A stretch of DNA of 64,000 bases from Isoetes taiwanensis (taxonomy: Eukaryota > Streptophyta > Lycopodiopsida > Isoetales > Isoetaceae): positions 9,565,284-9,629,283 of the forward strand of contig JAJEKV010000052.1 of assembly GCA_021234155.1 (NCBI GenBank). Direction: 5' to 3'. A program made the position numbers and the translations under genes. Each line of letters starts with the position of its first letter. Position 1 is the first letter of the stretch. This document shows positions 43,260 through 55,496 of the stretch, piece after piece. The notes under the pieces are model-generated. The model was not told the origin of the DNA. It did not search any database and saw only the letters and a program-made list of their open reading frames with translations.

Positions 43260-46199
43260 AAAAACATGGAGACCTTTAAAAATATAAATACCATAAATGT
43301 GAACCACGTGATCAGCCATAAAATCGTGAGTGGGCATTGATCAGTTTGTGACTATGCGTTCGTGCTCCAAATATGCATGTAAAATAACCATGGCATAGGA
43401 AGGGCCATTGTGACATTTTACGTATTTATATGGTATCTACACATATATAATTGAGAATGTCCGATAGGGACGTCCAGGTGGCAAAAAATCTGAAGCTCTA
43501 AAGCTTAACGCATATTTTTCCCGGACAATTTTTTGCAAGAAGAAAAGAAAAGAAAAAATGATGCTCCGTTTCGACTCACCTTACCGCCTTCATCGCCATA
43601 GCCATAGACATAGTCGTGAGAATTTCGGCACAATCTCTGCCTGTTGTAGAAAATTCAGGTGTTGTGCGCTTTCCATCCTGATTTTAAACACCCAGATCAC
43701 AGAAAGGAGATGAAAAGCCATAAAACTGGAACCACTTCTGAGACAAGAATCCCTGATTTCTGCTCCTAACGCCTCTGTAATGCCTTTGCCTATCTTCCCC
43801 TCAAAAATGGATTTTGAATTTCTTGGTTAAAAGCTCTCGAATTGACAGATTCAACCTATTTGGGCACAAAAATCCCTGTTTTACGCAGACCGAAATCCCT
43901 GCTTTTTGCTTTGCGATATGCTCTGTTTTCCCCCAAAAATACTCTGTTTTTCCCCTTTGATACGATTTGGGAGCACAGAACTGGTCCGCATTCTTCTGCA
44001 GGCTATGGCATGTCTCAAAGGCAAATCCGGATCATCTGATGGGCGAATGCTTCAAGTCCAGACTTTCTAATCTCAGAATGTAATCATTTTCCTAATTTTA
44101 TATCACCCGCGCAGGCACTTAGAACACTGGCAAAAGTAATCTCATCTGGTCTTACGAAATCCTCTTGCAAAAGGCCTCTTTACCATCCTTATGCTGAGAA
44201 AAGCCAGCAATCAATGAGTTCCGTGATACAATATCTCGTAAAGGCATCCTGTCAAAAACTTTGTTAGCTCTACTCTACTTATCAATAATTGTATTGTTGA
44301 CAAACACATCAGCTGTGCAACCATCCTTGGGTCGGAAAGCATGGGGAAAACAGAGAAACAAAAAAAAAAACAGTAAAAAATGCCCCTTGCCGGCCTCTGA
44401 AGAATGGACGACCGTCCAGTGGCCAAGCTAGTGTCGAAGAAGAAGCGCTTTTCTCTGTTTTTGTCCTTTAAATTTGGCGGACACCAGCTATATCTGACTA
44501 TTCTCTATTTTGTTGCCCGAGATTTTTTTCTTTTCCTTTTTTTAAACCCAGACCTAGATAAGGTTTTTTCAAAATCTTACTCTAGATATTCTCTCATCTA
44601 TCAATTACATGGATGGATGGACCAGAGCAAGTCACCTTGGCCTTTCTAGTTTGCATTCTCAAGTAAAGGTTCTGGAAAACAATTGTTTATAGACCATGTG
44701 TGCCCAATATTGCCTTTCGTCAAGCATAGTTAAAGATGCACAAATCCTCTCAAATGTGTCGAGTGTGTGATATGCAATCTAGGCATATATATTGAATGTC
44801 TATAAAGAAGTTGCATCTAAAAAATAAATATTGATAAACCATATGTATGATGTCATCAAACAATCTCTAGGGACCCAAACCCTTCCAAGTTCATGAAGTG
44901 TTAATAAGCCATACAAATTTTTCAAATTTAAACAACTTGAGTGCACCTTCATGACCTTAGGCTAAAGTAAATTTTGATAGCATTGTGGAGGGATCCTACA
45001 TTCATGATACCAAATCTTGCGTCTCCATGGAGTGTGACTACACCCGATGACAAGTATGTTAGGTACCACCACACCCAATCATTAGCATGATGGACTAGGT
45101 TATATACCACATGTAAGAACTATAGAGAATAGTATCATAACAAAACCACCATTGTGCGACAACGATCAGTAGCTTCCTCAGATAGGAGGAGGACTAGCTG
45201 GAGTAGTAGCAGGTCTTTAATGTCTTAAGGATTAGAAGCAAAGCTTCAGTGATTTGAGGTTGAGTGAATAATTCCAAGTCCCAAGCTTATTTTAATACGT
45301 TAAAGGTTGGTTGTGGCGATGTTTTTTAAGTGGTAAAATTTAGAACATTGTAGAGCATTTAACTTTAATTTTTACCAGTGGTGAAAATTGAACATTGCGA
45401 AGCATTAAGGGAAGTAGGTAGAACTATATTTGCACCGGGAAAATTGTTTAAAGGATGTATATTTGCACCAAATAATTTGTTAGATAGTAGATGCCAAGTG
45501 TAAGGCAAATGTCCTGCGCTTTGCTATTGTGCCAACCAGTGCAGTAGCCGCCTTCGGTTTTGGTTTTATGCCCGGACGGCTGGGACGTTGTTTCCTGAAC
45601 GAAGTTAACTTAGGTTGAGAATTCCTCGCATCAAGTTGGAGGTCTTGACACGCACTTCAGACGTTTTGTGCTGCACCCCAACCTATAGAAGAGCAATCAT
45701 GCTAAGCATAGATATAAGACATGCAACCCAACAGGCCTGGGTGGTTATAGATGGCTCACAATGAACGGTACTGGAGCATCCAAAAAATCCAACATTTTAT
45801 TTGGCAAGATCTATCAAAAGAAGATGAAATGAGATGCGCAGACCTTTTTAAGAGTTACACTACTATTCCTTAGCAAACAACCCATCCAAGGAATTTTTTG
45901 CAAGATAAATGCATATATAAGTATGACACGATTAGCAACATGCAAATTATAAAAGAGAGAATCCCATCTCCCTAACTTGACAAGAATTGAAACTCTGTAT
46001 GTCTTTTACATGTTAATCCATTTTACCAATCGAAAGTGCATCTTCAACATGCATTAAACATACAAGGAAGGACCTGGTGAACAAGGGCCTGGTGGCATGC
46101 AAAAGAGCTTTAGACCTTTAACTGTGAACAAAGCATTGTATTTCGATTCCTGCAAGTTGATAGAGTGATAGGAAAAATAAGCGATGACCTTTGTTTGAA
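43260..46199. other. No recognised gene
   Basis: Mixed AT-rich sequence. Frames at 43842-44039 and 44404-44649 match nothing. The right part may belong to the LTR described next, whose 5' limit I could not find. Confidence 0.4.
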
Positions 46200-48414
46200 T
46201 CTATCAGTTGTAATTCAAGGATGCCTATTGTGGAAGCTGAACTATCACAAATCCCAAGCTAGATAATATCTGGAACATATCGTAAGTCTAGTTGATAGGG
46301 TTGGAAGAAGAGAAACGTTCGCGGCGGCCTTGGCCGCCGCGATAAGTTTCTTGTACGTATAAATGTCATGACACGTCACTATGGGTATTTTGGGGCCATT
46401 GTGGAATAAACTAAAAGGGTTTAAATTAGCTATGCTAAAAATACCAGTTAATTAAGCCAATGGGATTAAGCCACCTGGACCAACTCGATTGGCCCACGCT
46501 ACTTACCCATTTGGGAAGTAATCAAGTGGGTCTCCAGCCCCAATTCTGCCCCAAATCAATTTCCGAGGAGTTGGAGAAGGAGCAGCTGCTTGTTCAAACC
46601 TGTCAACCCAGCTAACCATGGAAACTCTCAGGGACAATGGATCAAGCCAGGACATAGGTTAGTACCTAGATAGAATGATCTTCTAACTAACCCTTCTATG
46701 TGTAGATTTGTGATTAGTCTCTATATATTATGCTTTGATTAAGGTTATGGTTGAATCGATGTATGTATAGTGGATGTTCTCTTTTTGTTCCTCCTGTGTT
46801 GTGGGAATTAAGGGGTAGAGACCTAAAGGCCATCTAGTAGTAGATATGCTCCTAGCTAGAATCCCTTAAATCCCGTTAAATGTGGCCTGTGCACAAGAGC
46901 CCACCTGGCTAGGGATGGTATGTTGTGGTTCAACACCATACAATGGACACGGTGGTGAAGTAGAGGTGGAACCTTGCCTCGCATGGCTAAAGGATTCCTA
47001 TAGTATGCTAGGCTTATAGTCGGTCACTGTGTGTGGGCCGGGTATAGGTCTGACAGCATCTGGGTCGCAAGATATGTGCCTATAGGGATGTCCTAGACTC
47101 GATGAGCACGGCTGAGGCCGGCTTGTGGGTTTTGGGAGGTTAAGTCAGGTATGGATGTGGGGGTGCCAGTGATCAGGGAATAAATTACTAATTGCATATT
47201 TCTATTTAGCCATAATGGCTTTAGCTAAACTTGCCTGAAACTAATCCCAAAACTTTCTGTGTTTTAGCTACACTCTTCAAATTTTCCCTCTCATACTTTC
47301 TAGCGTTTAGCTAAACTAACCCAAAATTCATCCCAAAAATTTCTGAGATGCGGGCACAGAAAACTTCAAGCTAAAATTATTATACTTTTTTCCAATTGTT
47401 TCCATTTACTTTAGTCATTTTTTGTGTGGAAACTTCCTAACAAAATGCCAACTAGCTAAGTTTAGGCCTCAAATTATTCCATGGATGCTAGGAAATAAAT
47501 ATTAATCATATATTTTCTTATTATCTAGAATTATTTTAGCCAAACTAGCCCGAAACTCATTCCAAAATTTTATATGGCTTAGCTAAACGTTACAAATTTC
47601 CACACTCTTATTTTCTAGCATTTGGCTAAAGCGCTCAAAGGTTAGGGTAGGCGTGAAAAAAGTTAAGCTAAAATTATTATTTTTTCCTCCATTTTTTCCA
47701 TCTACTTTAGCCAACATTTTTTGAAAATGTGCTAAAAAATCGCCAAATTGCTAAATTTAGCCCTTAAGTTATTCCGTGCCAGTGATGCCACGATCCTCTA
47801 GCCACCAATAGAACCATCGTGTTCGGGAGGGGGTTCACCCCTTTCTTGCCTCGTCGGACCGAGGAGATATAACCTAGAGTATAGGGTGATTCCATGAGAT
47901 TACGTCTCCGGAAGGCTACAACCATGTCATAGCATATTGCAGCCTAACTGCAAAATGTGCACAGGAGGGGCGAATGGAGTGGACTACCCTAGCCATTGTT
48001 CTATGCCAGCCAACGCCATTGTCATTATTTCGTCCGTTGTTATCTGGAGGCCCTGACTGTCAGTTGACTCCCATGAGTCTGAGCCCAGGATAGAACCTTC
48101 ATTTATGGTGCATTTCCTACGTTATATTGGTATTATGTTGATGTTGTCTTGATGATGGATGGGCCACCCTTTAGGGTGGCATACTATTGTGTATGTTGTG
48201 CTAGGTGCTAACATGTATGTACACTTCCACTATATAGGATTCCCATAGAAGGCATGGGGCGAATGACACCTCCCTGACCTTCGCCCGGACAGTTGACCAT
48301 CACAAGTGGTCCGAGCCAGACGTGGGGCCTTTCCATAGTGATGGAGTCGCCATGGGAGGGGAATTTCCTGTCTTTATACGATGGGAGCATCGTATAGGTT
48401 GGGGGAGCGTTACA
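46200..48414 (+). mobile_element. Ty3/gypsy (Del/Tekay-like) LTR, 3' end defined, 5' limit uncertain
   Basis: The right edge is clear: GGGGGAGCGTTACA ends at 48414, immediately before an initiator-tRNA-Met primer site. A GTTACA end with this primer is typical of long Del/Tekay-type chromovirus LTRs. Inside are a perfect GC-rich inverted repeat (CGCGGCGGCC TT GGCCGCCGCG, about 46320-46341), a possible TATA (GTATAAATG, about 46357) and a stem TATACGATG/CATCGTATA near the end (48375-48396). The expected TGTAAC start was not found, so the 5' coordinate is a guess. No gag-pol follows, leaving a solo 5' end. A hAT-type MITE interrupts it. Confidence 0.6.
47174..47778. mobile_element. 605-bp hAT-type non-autonomous element
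   Basis: Flanked by an exact 8-bp target duplication CCAGTGAT (47166-47173 and 47779-47786). The ends are CAGGGAATAA and, reverse-complemented, CACGGAATAA: nine of ten bases match and both start CA(G/C)GG as in hAT elements. Internally it is two diverged ~300-bp tandem copies (from 47176 and from about 47489), sharing TTTTAGC(C/T)AAACT-type and TTTCTAGC(G/A)TTTGGCT-type words. No coding capacity. It inserted into the gypsy LTR. Confidence 0.85.
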
Positions 48415-48415
48415 A

Positions 48416-48428
48416 TGGTATCAGAGCT
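48416..48428 (+). other. Retrotransposon primer-binding site (tRNA-iMet)
   Basis: TGGTATCAGAGCT directly follows the LTR end with one intervening base. It is complementary to the 3' end of plant initiator tRNA-Met. Its position fixes the LTR orientation as plus. Confidence 0.85.
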
Positions 48429-51400
48429 ATGATCTCGGTAGACCTTGATCATAGCCTTGGCCAAGTTCTAACTCGTTAGCTTGATTAATCATTAATGTAG
48501 AAAAATCACCCTAACCCTTAGGTATTGTGCCATTTAACTTAAGTAGGAGAAAAATGGGAAGATTATGAAGTAAATTGTAGGATGTAAGAGTAGGACCCTG
48601 TTGAGTTTTTGGTAGAACAAGGTCCCTGACTCTCAGAAGCCATAACTTTTCGTAGGAGGCTCGGATGAAGGTGATTTTTGTGCCATTGCGTTGAGAACAC
48701 TTAAATTACTTAGGATACCCATTGGATGGCATACCAAATGTCATCATTTTGGCTCTAGATTCAAGGGGGCATGTTGGGGGAAAAGGGGTCCCAGAATCAT
48801 GAGATAAACTCAAAAAAATCCCTATGCACCCACTTATATGTGCCTGCCATATAAAAAAAAACTTATACGTATATTTTGTATTAAAAGAAGAAAAAAAGTT
48901 AGGAGTAAAAAAAAAAAATTCGGGTATGTTTATTTTCTCTTGGTCGGTCCTTTTTTCTACACTATCATTCCTATTATTTCAGGTTGTCACATGGGTCGGT
49001 TATGATGCTTTGTTTTGTTGGGTCTTGTCGAGTTGTTTGGTCATAGAGGTTAGGTCTATTATTGTTGGTGCATTTGTTGCGCTTCTTGCTCTGAGCCAGG
49101 ATGGTTATTGGAAAATTTTGCCTAGGTTAAGGTGCTTTGTTGGTCTAGAGATATGTTGCTTACCCTTCTAGGTTCGTCTAGATATTGTTTAAATACATGT
49201 TTGTCGTTGTATGCAATAATAGAAGCCTCTTCATATGCATATTGTGCGTTATGCACGTTTTGTAACGGTTGCTTGGTTATTTATATAATTGTTCCAGCCC
49301 TAGCTTGTCCTTTCAACACGAGGTTTAAGGATGCATTACCAGGCTCGATGGTTATTGGAGGTCGAGTTATGGCTTTTCATTCGTCTTGAGTAGGCAAGGT
49401 TTGTGTATGGTTTGGTGCTTGTAATGTCTTCGTTTCTCGTAAGCTTTTATATTTTTATGGGTTCCTTCTAGTGTTATCGTGCTATGGGGTTTTCTGTTAA
49501 TATAGTGTTTTATTCTACTTATAATTTTAGTATCAGATGTGGAAATTGTAGTTCATGCATGCACTATAATCTCATCTTCGTCATGTTTTATATGCAAGTC
49601 CCGTTTGGCCCCTCTTGTTATTCGCTAAATTGTTCGTTTAATATTGCTCAATCCATGCATTGGGTTTCTCATCTTCAACTTGTCAAGTATGCCACCTCAT
49701 ACAAGTATTCCCACATCATGGGCATATTTAGTAAATGGCAGGGGTTCGTGTCTTCTTGACAACGGGATGAAATTTAGATGGGTCGGGGGACACTATTTTT
49801 AAGTATCTATTTAATTTTTCTCTTTGGTCTTTGCGATTTCTACAGGTAAATTCACTTTGCATATGAGCATTTATACTAAAATTGTCATTCTTTGGGTAAG
49901 AGCATCCATTTGGGAATATAGTAACTCCCGTCGAAATCTGATTCATTGCTTGGCTATTCCATGGATTTCTATCTTTGCAGTCTAGGTAGCGTCCTGTGCA
50001 ACATAGATTTTAGTTGTGGGATGTGCATCTGTTTGGCAGTTGATCTCGTTTTGCAAGTTAGACGATTCTCAATCCACGTTAATTTATTTCAATAGTTACA
50101 TAGTTCATTGGTTTGGTTAGAAGTGACTCTTTTTTCTCCAATTTCTCTTGCATGTAATTTCATTTGATATTCACTATGCTTGCTCTATTTGTTTTACCTC
50201 ATTACTTCTCCCTTCTTCTCCTCCTTTTTTGCATAAGTGTCTCGTCCCATTCAACCTTTGTTGCAATCAGTGGTCCCTTTGCTCTATTTGTTCTTTTACT
50301 CCATGTATCTCATGATGTCCCCTTCATTTGTTTTTTGTTCCTCGATATCTTCCGATTTGTTATGCTTTGGTCCTCATTTCTTGATCCCATTTCTTTGTCC
50401 ACATTTCTTTTTGTTTCTATTCTTTCTTGCTCTAAGGTTTTCGAGCTTTGTTTCTAGTGGTAGGCATAGGTAGGTGAGTGCATGCTATGTTCTTAGTGGT
50501 TTTCATGGATGCCCTTATGAGAACCTATACTCGCACTTTATCATAGATTCTTAGTGTCTCTTTAGTGCCTTTGAGGGCCCTTTGGCCATTTGCATTTTGT
50601 GACCTTGGCTACTTTGTCTCGTTTTGCTCTGTTCCTCCATTCTCGATCCCTTTTTCCATCCATTTCATTCTGATCTTCTGTTTGTCTTTTTTTACCCTAC
50701 ATTTGTTCCTTTCCCCTTTTGTTCCATTTTATCCCTTGAAAGACATCTTTGCTCTGCTATTGTCTTGACTCCCTCCTTTGTCTGCCTCTTGACTCGTCGT
50801 AGTTCTTCTTGCCTTGTTGGTCCAGTCATCATGCCTTTTCTATGTTGATCCCTTACGAAAAGGGAAGAGTTTGTTTGGTGTACATCTATCCTGCATGATG
50901 TTTACATGACATTCCCCTTTTCGGCCTGCATTTGAAATTTCAAAACGCGGTTATATCATCGCATATTCATGCATGTTGTAGTGGTTCTTGTTGTTGGTTG
51001 TCTTGCATTCTTATATGGTTTTTATTCTTGTTTCAGGTTGCACCCAATTTTCTTCATGCATTCCTCGTCTTAGCATTGACCCCATCCTCGCTGACTCTGT
51101 GGCATCATCTACCGATGTTCTCAATTGCCTCCTCTCTGCCTTGCCTTTTTTGGTAGTCTTTCTGTTCCTTCCAGCAAGTGCTAAGTTGGATTCATTTTTG
51201 GCTATCATTTGCCCTGGCTCGACAATCTGCCTGCCAACCCGTTCTTTTGTTAGAAATCATTCATCTCTAGTTGTCGACATTGTTTTTGCTCTCGCCACTT
51301 CTGACTTCCTTCTTATCGATACCGCCTCCATCGTGCCCTCTCACCCTTTCTTCTGTTCCCTTTTGGGGGTGGTCCCAAAAGATCATCAAGTTATTCATCA

Positions 51401-51820
51401 AGTTGTTCTCTTGAGTCTGTTAGTCCCTTGATGTCATCTTCCGACTATGTCATATGGTCCCCTTTGGATTCCTTGGATTCATTGTTCCAGGCTCCAGATT
51501 TCTGTCACCTTAATGGTTCCTTTTGTTCTTGAGTCTCGGGATCACTATCGTCTTATTTTTGTAGGTTATGTTTTTTCTACTTTTGAAAGTTTGCTTGGAT
51601 CAGTTATGCATGTAGGGTATATATTTAGGTTTTAGTCCTTATTTGTCATGGTGTTTTGTCGTTATAATATTCACTGTAGTTTGCTGGTACATTGATTCTT
51701 CGGTTTTGATTTCAGGTGCTCTTTGTTAGCTTGTTGACTATGTGGACTATGTCCTGTCTTCATGTCTTCCATTTTATGAATTCCATGGTGGGTGGTTTCG
51801 GTCTTTCTTATTAATAGTGG
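48429..51820. other. Pyrimidine-rich region, no recognised gene
   Basis: The first ~400 bp may be leader of the gypsy element. From 48.83 to 51.8 kb the plus strand is T-rich with many TTTCAG acceptor-like words. Frames such as 50988-51431 are low-complexity artefacts of this composition. No gag-pol or host gene recognised. Confidence 0.4.
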
Positions 51821-52834
51821 GGTTTGCATTGTCTTCATGAAAGTTCGCTTGAATCTGCCCAAGTTAAGAAGTTTCTTCAGGATAACCCATCCTACCGGCG
51901 ATTCCAAGAATAGTTAGACTCTTGATCCCGGAGGCATTGTACGAAGAGACTTTATGCATCCCGGTTACCCCAGGGTTTCTTGGGCCCTTTCCCCTCTACT
52001 TGCATTGGCATCCCGCATCGTCTCATGCTCATTACTTTTTTCCTGGCATCGAGGTGCGCCTTATAGTCTCTCGTGGCCTCGATCTATAATGGGGTTTGAG
52101 GTAGGTTCCTCTTTGTGTCGGATGATGATATTTGTGCATAAAGACCTTTCCCTAGAATGCTATGGTTCTCTTCTTGTATAGAAGATAGGGAAAGGAACGC
52201 TAGTTTTGGCGCCAGATCTCCTTTCGGACCCAGGCTTTCTTTGGCATAAGCCTGCTATAATGCAGACTCTCTTTGGCCCTTTCTTCCATAAAAGACTTGT
52301 GTCTTCCTGATTCCTCATCGGCGTTTCCTCTAAGCTGAATCTTGTTGTTGTATGGAGTTCCCCCCCTCCCATCTCTTGTTCTTCTATATAGGTTTTACTT
52401 TTCGTTCACAGTTGGCCAATGGGCTTCTGCATTTTTCCCAGCATAGCACATGGCGCTTCTAGAGGGCAACAGGGGGACGCCCCTCCGGGTCCAACCTATA
52501 TTTTCCTATCTCGGCGTAGCCCCGTGGCCTCCGAGGATCCTTATAGATCGTCTTTTAAATTTTTGATATTGCGTTCTTGTATTTCTAGTCCAACTTTATA
52601 GCTTGCTGACTCTTGACCCATAGATGGCTCCTAACACAGTTGACTGTCACATGTGGTTTGATCTTGTAGTTTGGAGCTCACTGATGTGCATGGGGCTGCT
52701 TTTTATATGCCCCTAGGTCGAGCCTATCTTATCTATTAAAATGGTAAGGTGTTGGGTTTCGTGCCGGAACGCCGCAAGTTACGCCGCATGCGGCGTTCCC
52801 TCTTCCTATTGCGACAGAGTTTTCCCCTTGCGTC

Positions 52835-53275
52835 TTGGCAACGACGATGTTGATCGAAGATGCTGATCGAAGATGCTTTGGGCACAAAAGAACTGTAGTG
52901 GCTCTGACCCACTGCAAGAAGGGTTGCGTCAATTCGTTGCTCAGAACAAATGTTCCTATTTGCTCAGAACAAATGGCTCAGAGCGTCTTCCTATTTGCTC
53001 AGAACAAATGGCTGCCCCATCGAACTGGTGGAGCCTATCGGTACAAGGCCTTCGAGGCCATTTTGCTGCTTGGGCGCCTGTACTTTGCCACTGTGGATAT
53101 GAGGATTAGGGTTCGTAGAGGTGGCCGTACCTCCCAGATCTATGTCATCCGCCAAAGCATTGCCAAGGCTTTAGTTGCTTATTATCAAATGTACGTGAAG
53201 AGCAGTCCAAGAAGAAAATAAAGGAAATCTGGCAGCTCTAATGGCCTGGTAGAGAACATTATCCCTAACAAAAGC
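52835..53275 (+). pseudogene. RPS16: Ribosomal protein uS9 (RPS16) processed-like pseudogene, copy A
   Basis: Reads [30 protein letters not shown], then [11 protein letters not shown] and [20 protein letters not shown], all close to cytosolic ribosomal protein S16. Between CKKG and YKAFE the expected segment is replaced by three ~23-bp repeats (TTTGCTCAGAACAAATG core), although [10 protein letters not shown] is still readable in a shifted frame. After YYQMY the frame shifts, and [11 protein letters not shown] is in another frame. It lacks introns over this span, as far as visible, and lacks the RPS16 C-terminus. It cannot make a normal S16. The open frame of 128 codons is fortuitous. Confidence 0.85.
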
Positions 53276-54325
53276 GCAACGTTCTTGACATCTGGTACAT
53301 TGTTTTCGTGCCAGCATCAATATGAGAGTCGCATTTGGTCTCAGGTAAGGACCCTGAGATGCCGATCTTCAGGCTTTGCAGTGCGCAAATATAGCCATGG
53401 CACTATTTTGGGCATCCACTAATTCTTTACTCTGCATGCAGAGTCGAAGCTTCTGAAAGAGGATTATAAGCAATCATCATGATGCATACCAGCAAACCAG
53501 TGTATGCTCCATATCTCGCACTTCCTGCTTCTCGAACGTGTTTGCTACAACTTTTTTTTTTTGCCCATCTGGTAGAACTTCTTCTTAAATTGGATTGTCT
53601 GCTCTATTTAAATTGTTTGTTTTGCCACACCTGTACATTGTGGCCTTATGGCTACTAAGCGGCATCAGTTGTTTTCTCACTCTTTGGCTATTAAGGAATC
53701 GTGGAGGCTATAATTTGATCCGGAGAATACAACATGTTGCTAAGGAGAAGAGTGATATGGCATGAAACAGGAACGGATCAAGATGTGTAAAGATTCTGAT
53801 GTATTAGGTAAATCTGTGGCAATAATTTTGGCTTTACTTTATAGGAGGCTAAATTTGTGATCACTGAATAGGTCTTTGCAATGTAAAGGACATTTCCCAT
53901 TCCTTTCTTCTTCTTCTTTTCCTGCATGCAGCTACTTGAACGGACCTAATCCTCTATGTTTCTAAAGCATAGTGATCGAATGAGCCTGCAAGGTCTGTTT
54001 TTATAAATACTGTTCTTATGTTAGGGAATAATTGTGAAGGCTTAGCATTTTGCTATTCTCTCATTGTACTAATAGATACATGTCAATCTAGATTCTGAAT
54101 GACATGTTTGCTAATCAACAAGGTTAGAACATGTTATTATAAAGGTAGGAACTGCATTCACTTGAACTGAAACTTAGATTTCAGAACGTTGCACATGTGC
54201 AGAAATTTTGTTTGCAATAAAAAGCTAGCTAGCATTCTCTGAAAATTTACTTTGCACTATAATCTCCATCATAATTGCATGTATTTAGATGTGCACATTA
54301 ATTTAGTTCGAAATAATATTTAGTT

Positions 54326-54426
54326 GCTTATTAGCAAATGTACATGAAGAGCAGTCCAAGAAGAAAATAAAGGAAATTTGGCAGCGGAATGGCCTGGTAG
54401 AGAGCATTATCCCTAACAAAAGGGCA
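54326..54426 (+). pseudogene. RPS16 3' fragment, second repeat in copy A
   Basis: GTTGCTTATTAGCAAATGTA through AGCAGTCCAAGAAGAAAATA and GGAAATTTGGCAGC repeats the end of the RPS16 pseudogene (53173-53260) and its 3' flank, about 1.2 kb downstream. It marks the start of a second serial copy of that flank (to about 56345). A stop replaces the Gln of AYYQ. Confidence 0.8.
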
Positions 54427-54435
54427 ACATTCTTG

Positions 54436-55496
54436 CACTGCGACTCGCATGAAACCAACAAAGCGCCCGATAGATAGGCTTCTCATTCATCTCAGCAGAT
54501 TTTCTACAATGGTGGACAGTGGATAGCCGCACACATGCGAACTACCCACGAAAAATAAAGGGAAAATCCAATTATATCATTTGGACCCCAAAACAAATAC
54601 AATGCTAATAGATGAGTGGCTGATGTACCTGCCGAAAGCTTATCACCGGGATTAAAAAACCCCGCCCTTTCGGGTTTTCGAAGAAAAACCCTAGTGATAA
54701 AGCCGAAGGGGCTTAGACAAGCGTAAGGCATAGAATCGCTCCCAAAACCAGCGCATGGAGAAGTCAAAACGGATGGCTCGCCAACTGCACTGCACATCAC
54801 CAACAACAAACGAGAAACATACCAAAGAATAGCATCACCCGGTGGGTGGAAAAAAGCATCACCCACCCGTGGAAAAACATGATAAAACGAAACTTGTACA
54901 AAATATAATAAACAAAGAAGGGGGAGGGTGGGTTCAAAGAGAATAAGGTGCTGGCGAGAGAAGAGGAAGCGCCCGATGAAACGTCGATGTAGAACTCTGC
55001 AATAAGTAGCAAACGCCCAACTTGATGAACGGCCCAAAAATGCATCGCGATGCATGCATCGCGACGCATGCATGCTTCGTCTTGAGTACAGAATGCCGAT
55101 TCGCTTCTGCGAATCGGCGACATTCTTGCACCGCGACATTCGCATGAAACCAACAAAGCGCCCGAATACCAAAGGACTTCCTTAACAAACTAGGATCGAG
55201 GACGAAGGTCACAGGATGAAGGCTAAAGGCCGGAAAGGATAGCAGGAAAGCAACGCCAAATTGGCCAAACCAGGCAGGAAGAAGCCCCTCCCCTGCCTGG
55301 AAACAAATCAAAGAGAATAAGGTACCGCTGAGAGAAGAGGAAGCGCCGATGAAACGTCGATGTAGAACTCTGCAATAAGTAGCAAACGCCCAACTTGATG
55401 AACGGCCCAAAAATGCATGCGATGCATGCATGCGACGCATGCAATGCATGCATGCTCGTCTTGAGCAAGAATGCCGATTCGCTACGCGAATCGACG
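54436..55496 (-). mobile_element. Tandem insertion of two related elements sharing a 9-bp target duplication
   Basis: ACATTCTTG occurs at 54427-54435, 55120-55128 and 55497-55505, bounding a 684-bp unit and a 368-bp unit. Both units start CAC(T/C)GCGAC and contain the same ~190-bp end, with GGAAGCGCC(C)GATGAAACG and CGCCCAACTTGATGAACGGC. They end in a hairpin (GCCGATTCGC/GCGAATCGGC) and in dense ATGCATGC/CATCGCGATG palindromes. Copy B lacks both units: there ACATTCTTG runs straight into ACATCTGG (about 59180-59195). The longer unit holds a LINE-like 3' UTR hairpin on the minus strand (GGGTTTTTCTTCGAAAACCC near 54700). Long minus-strand frames here are compositional. Confidence 0.75.

Noticed and set aside
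43220-43294. Minus-strand frame with a poly-Phe stretch
   Set aside because: The Phe run is the translation of the A31 homopolymer; only the downstream zf-RVT part is real coding homology.
50164-51431. Several 70-147-codon plus-strand frames rich in Leu, Phe and Ser
   Set aside because: The region is pyrimidine-rich; the frames overlap in different phases and show no domain or splice structure.
52835-53221. Novel 128-codon protein
   Set aside because: It is an RPS16 pseudogene with a repeat-replaced centre and shifted frame, present in two copies.
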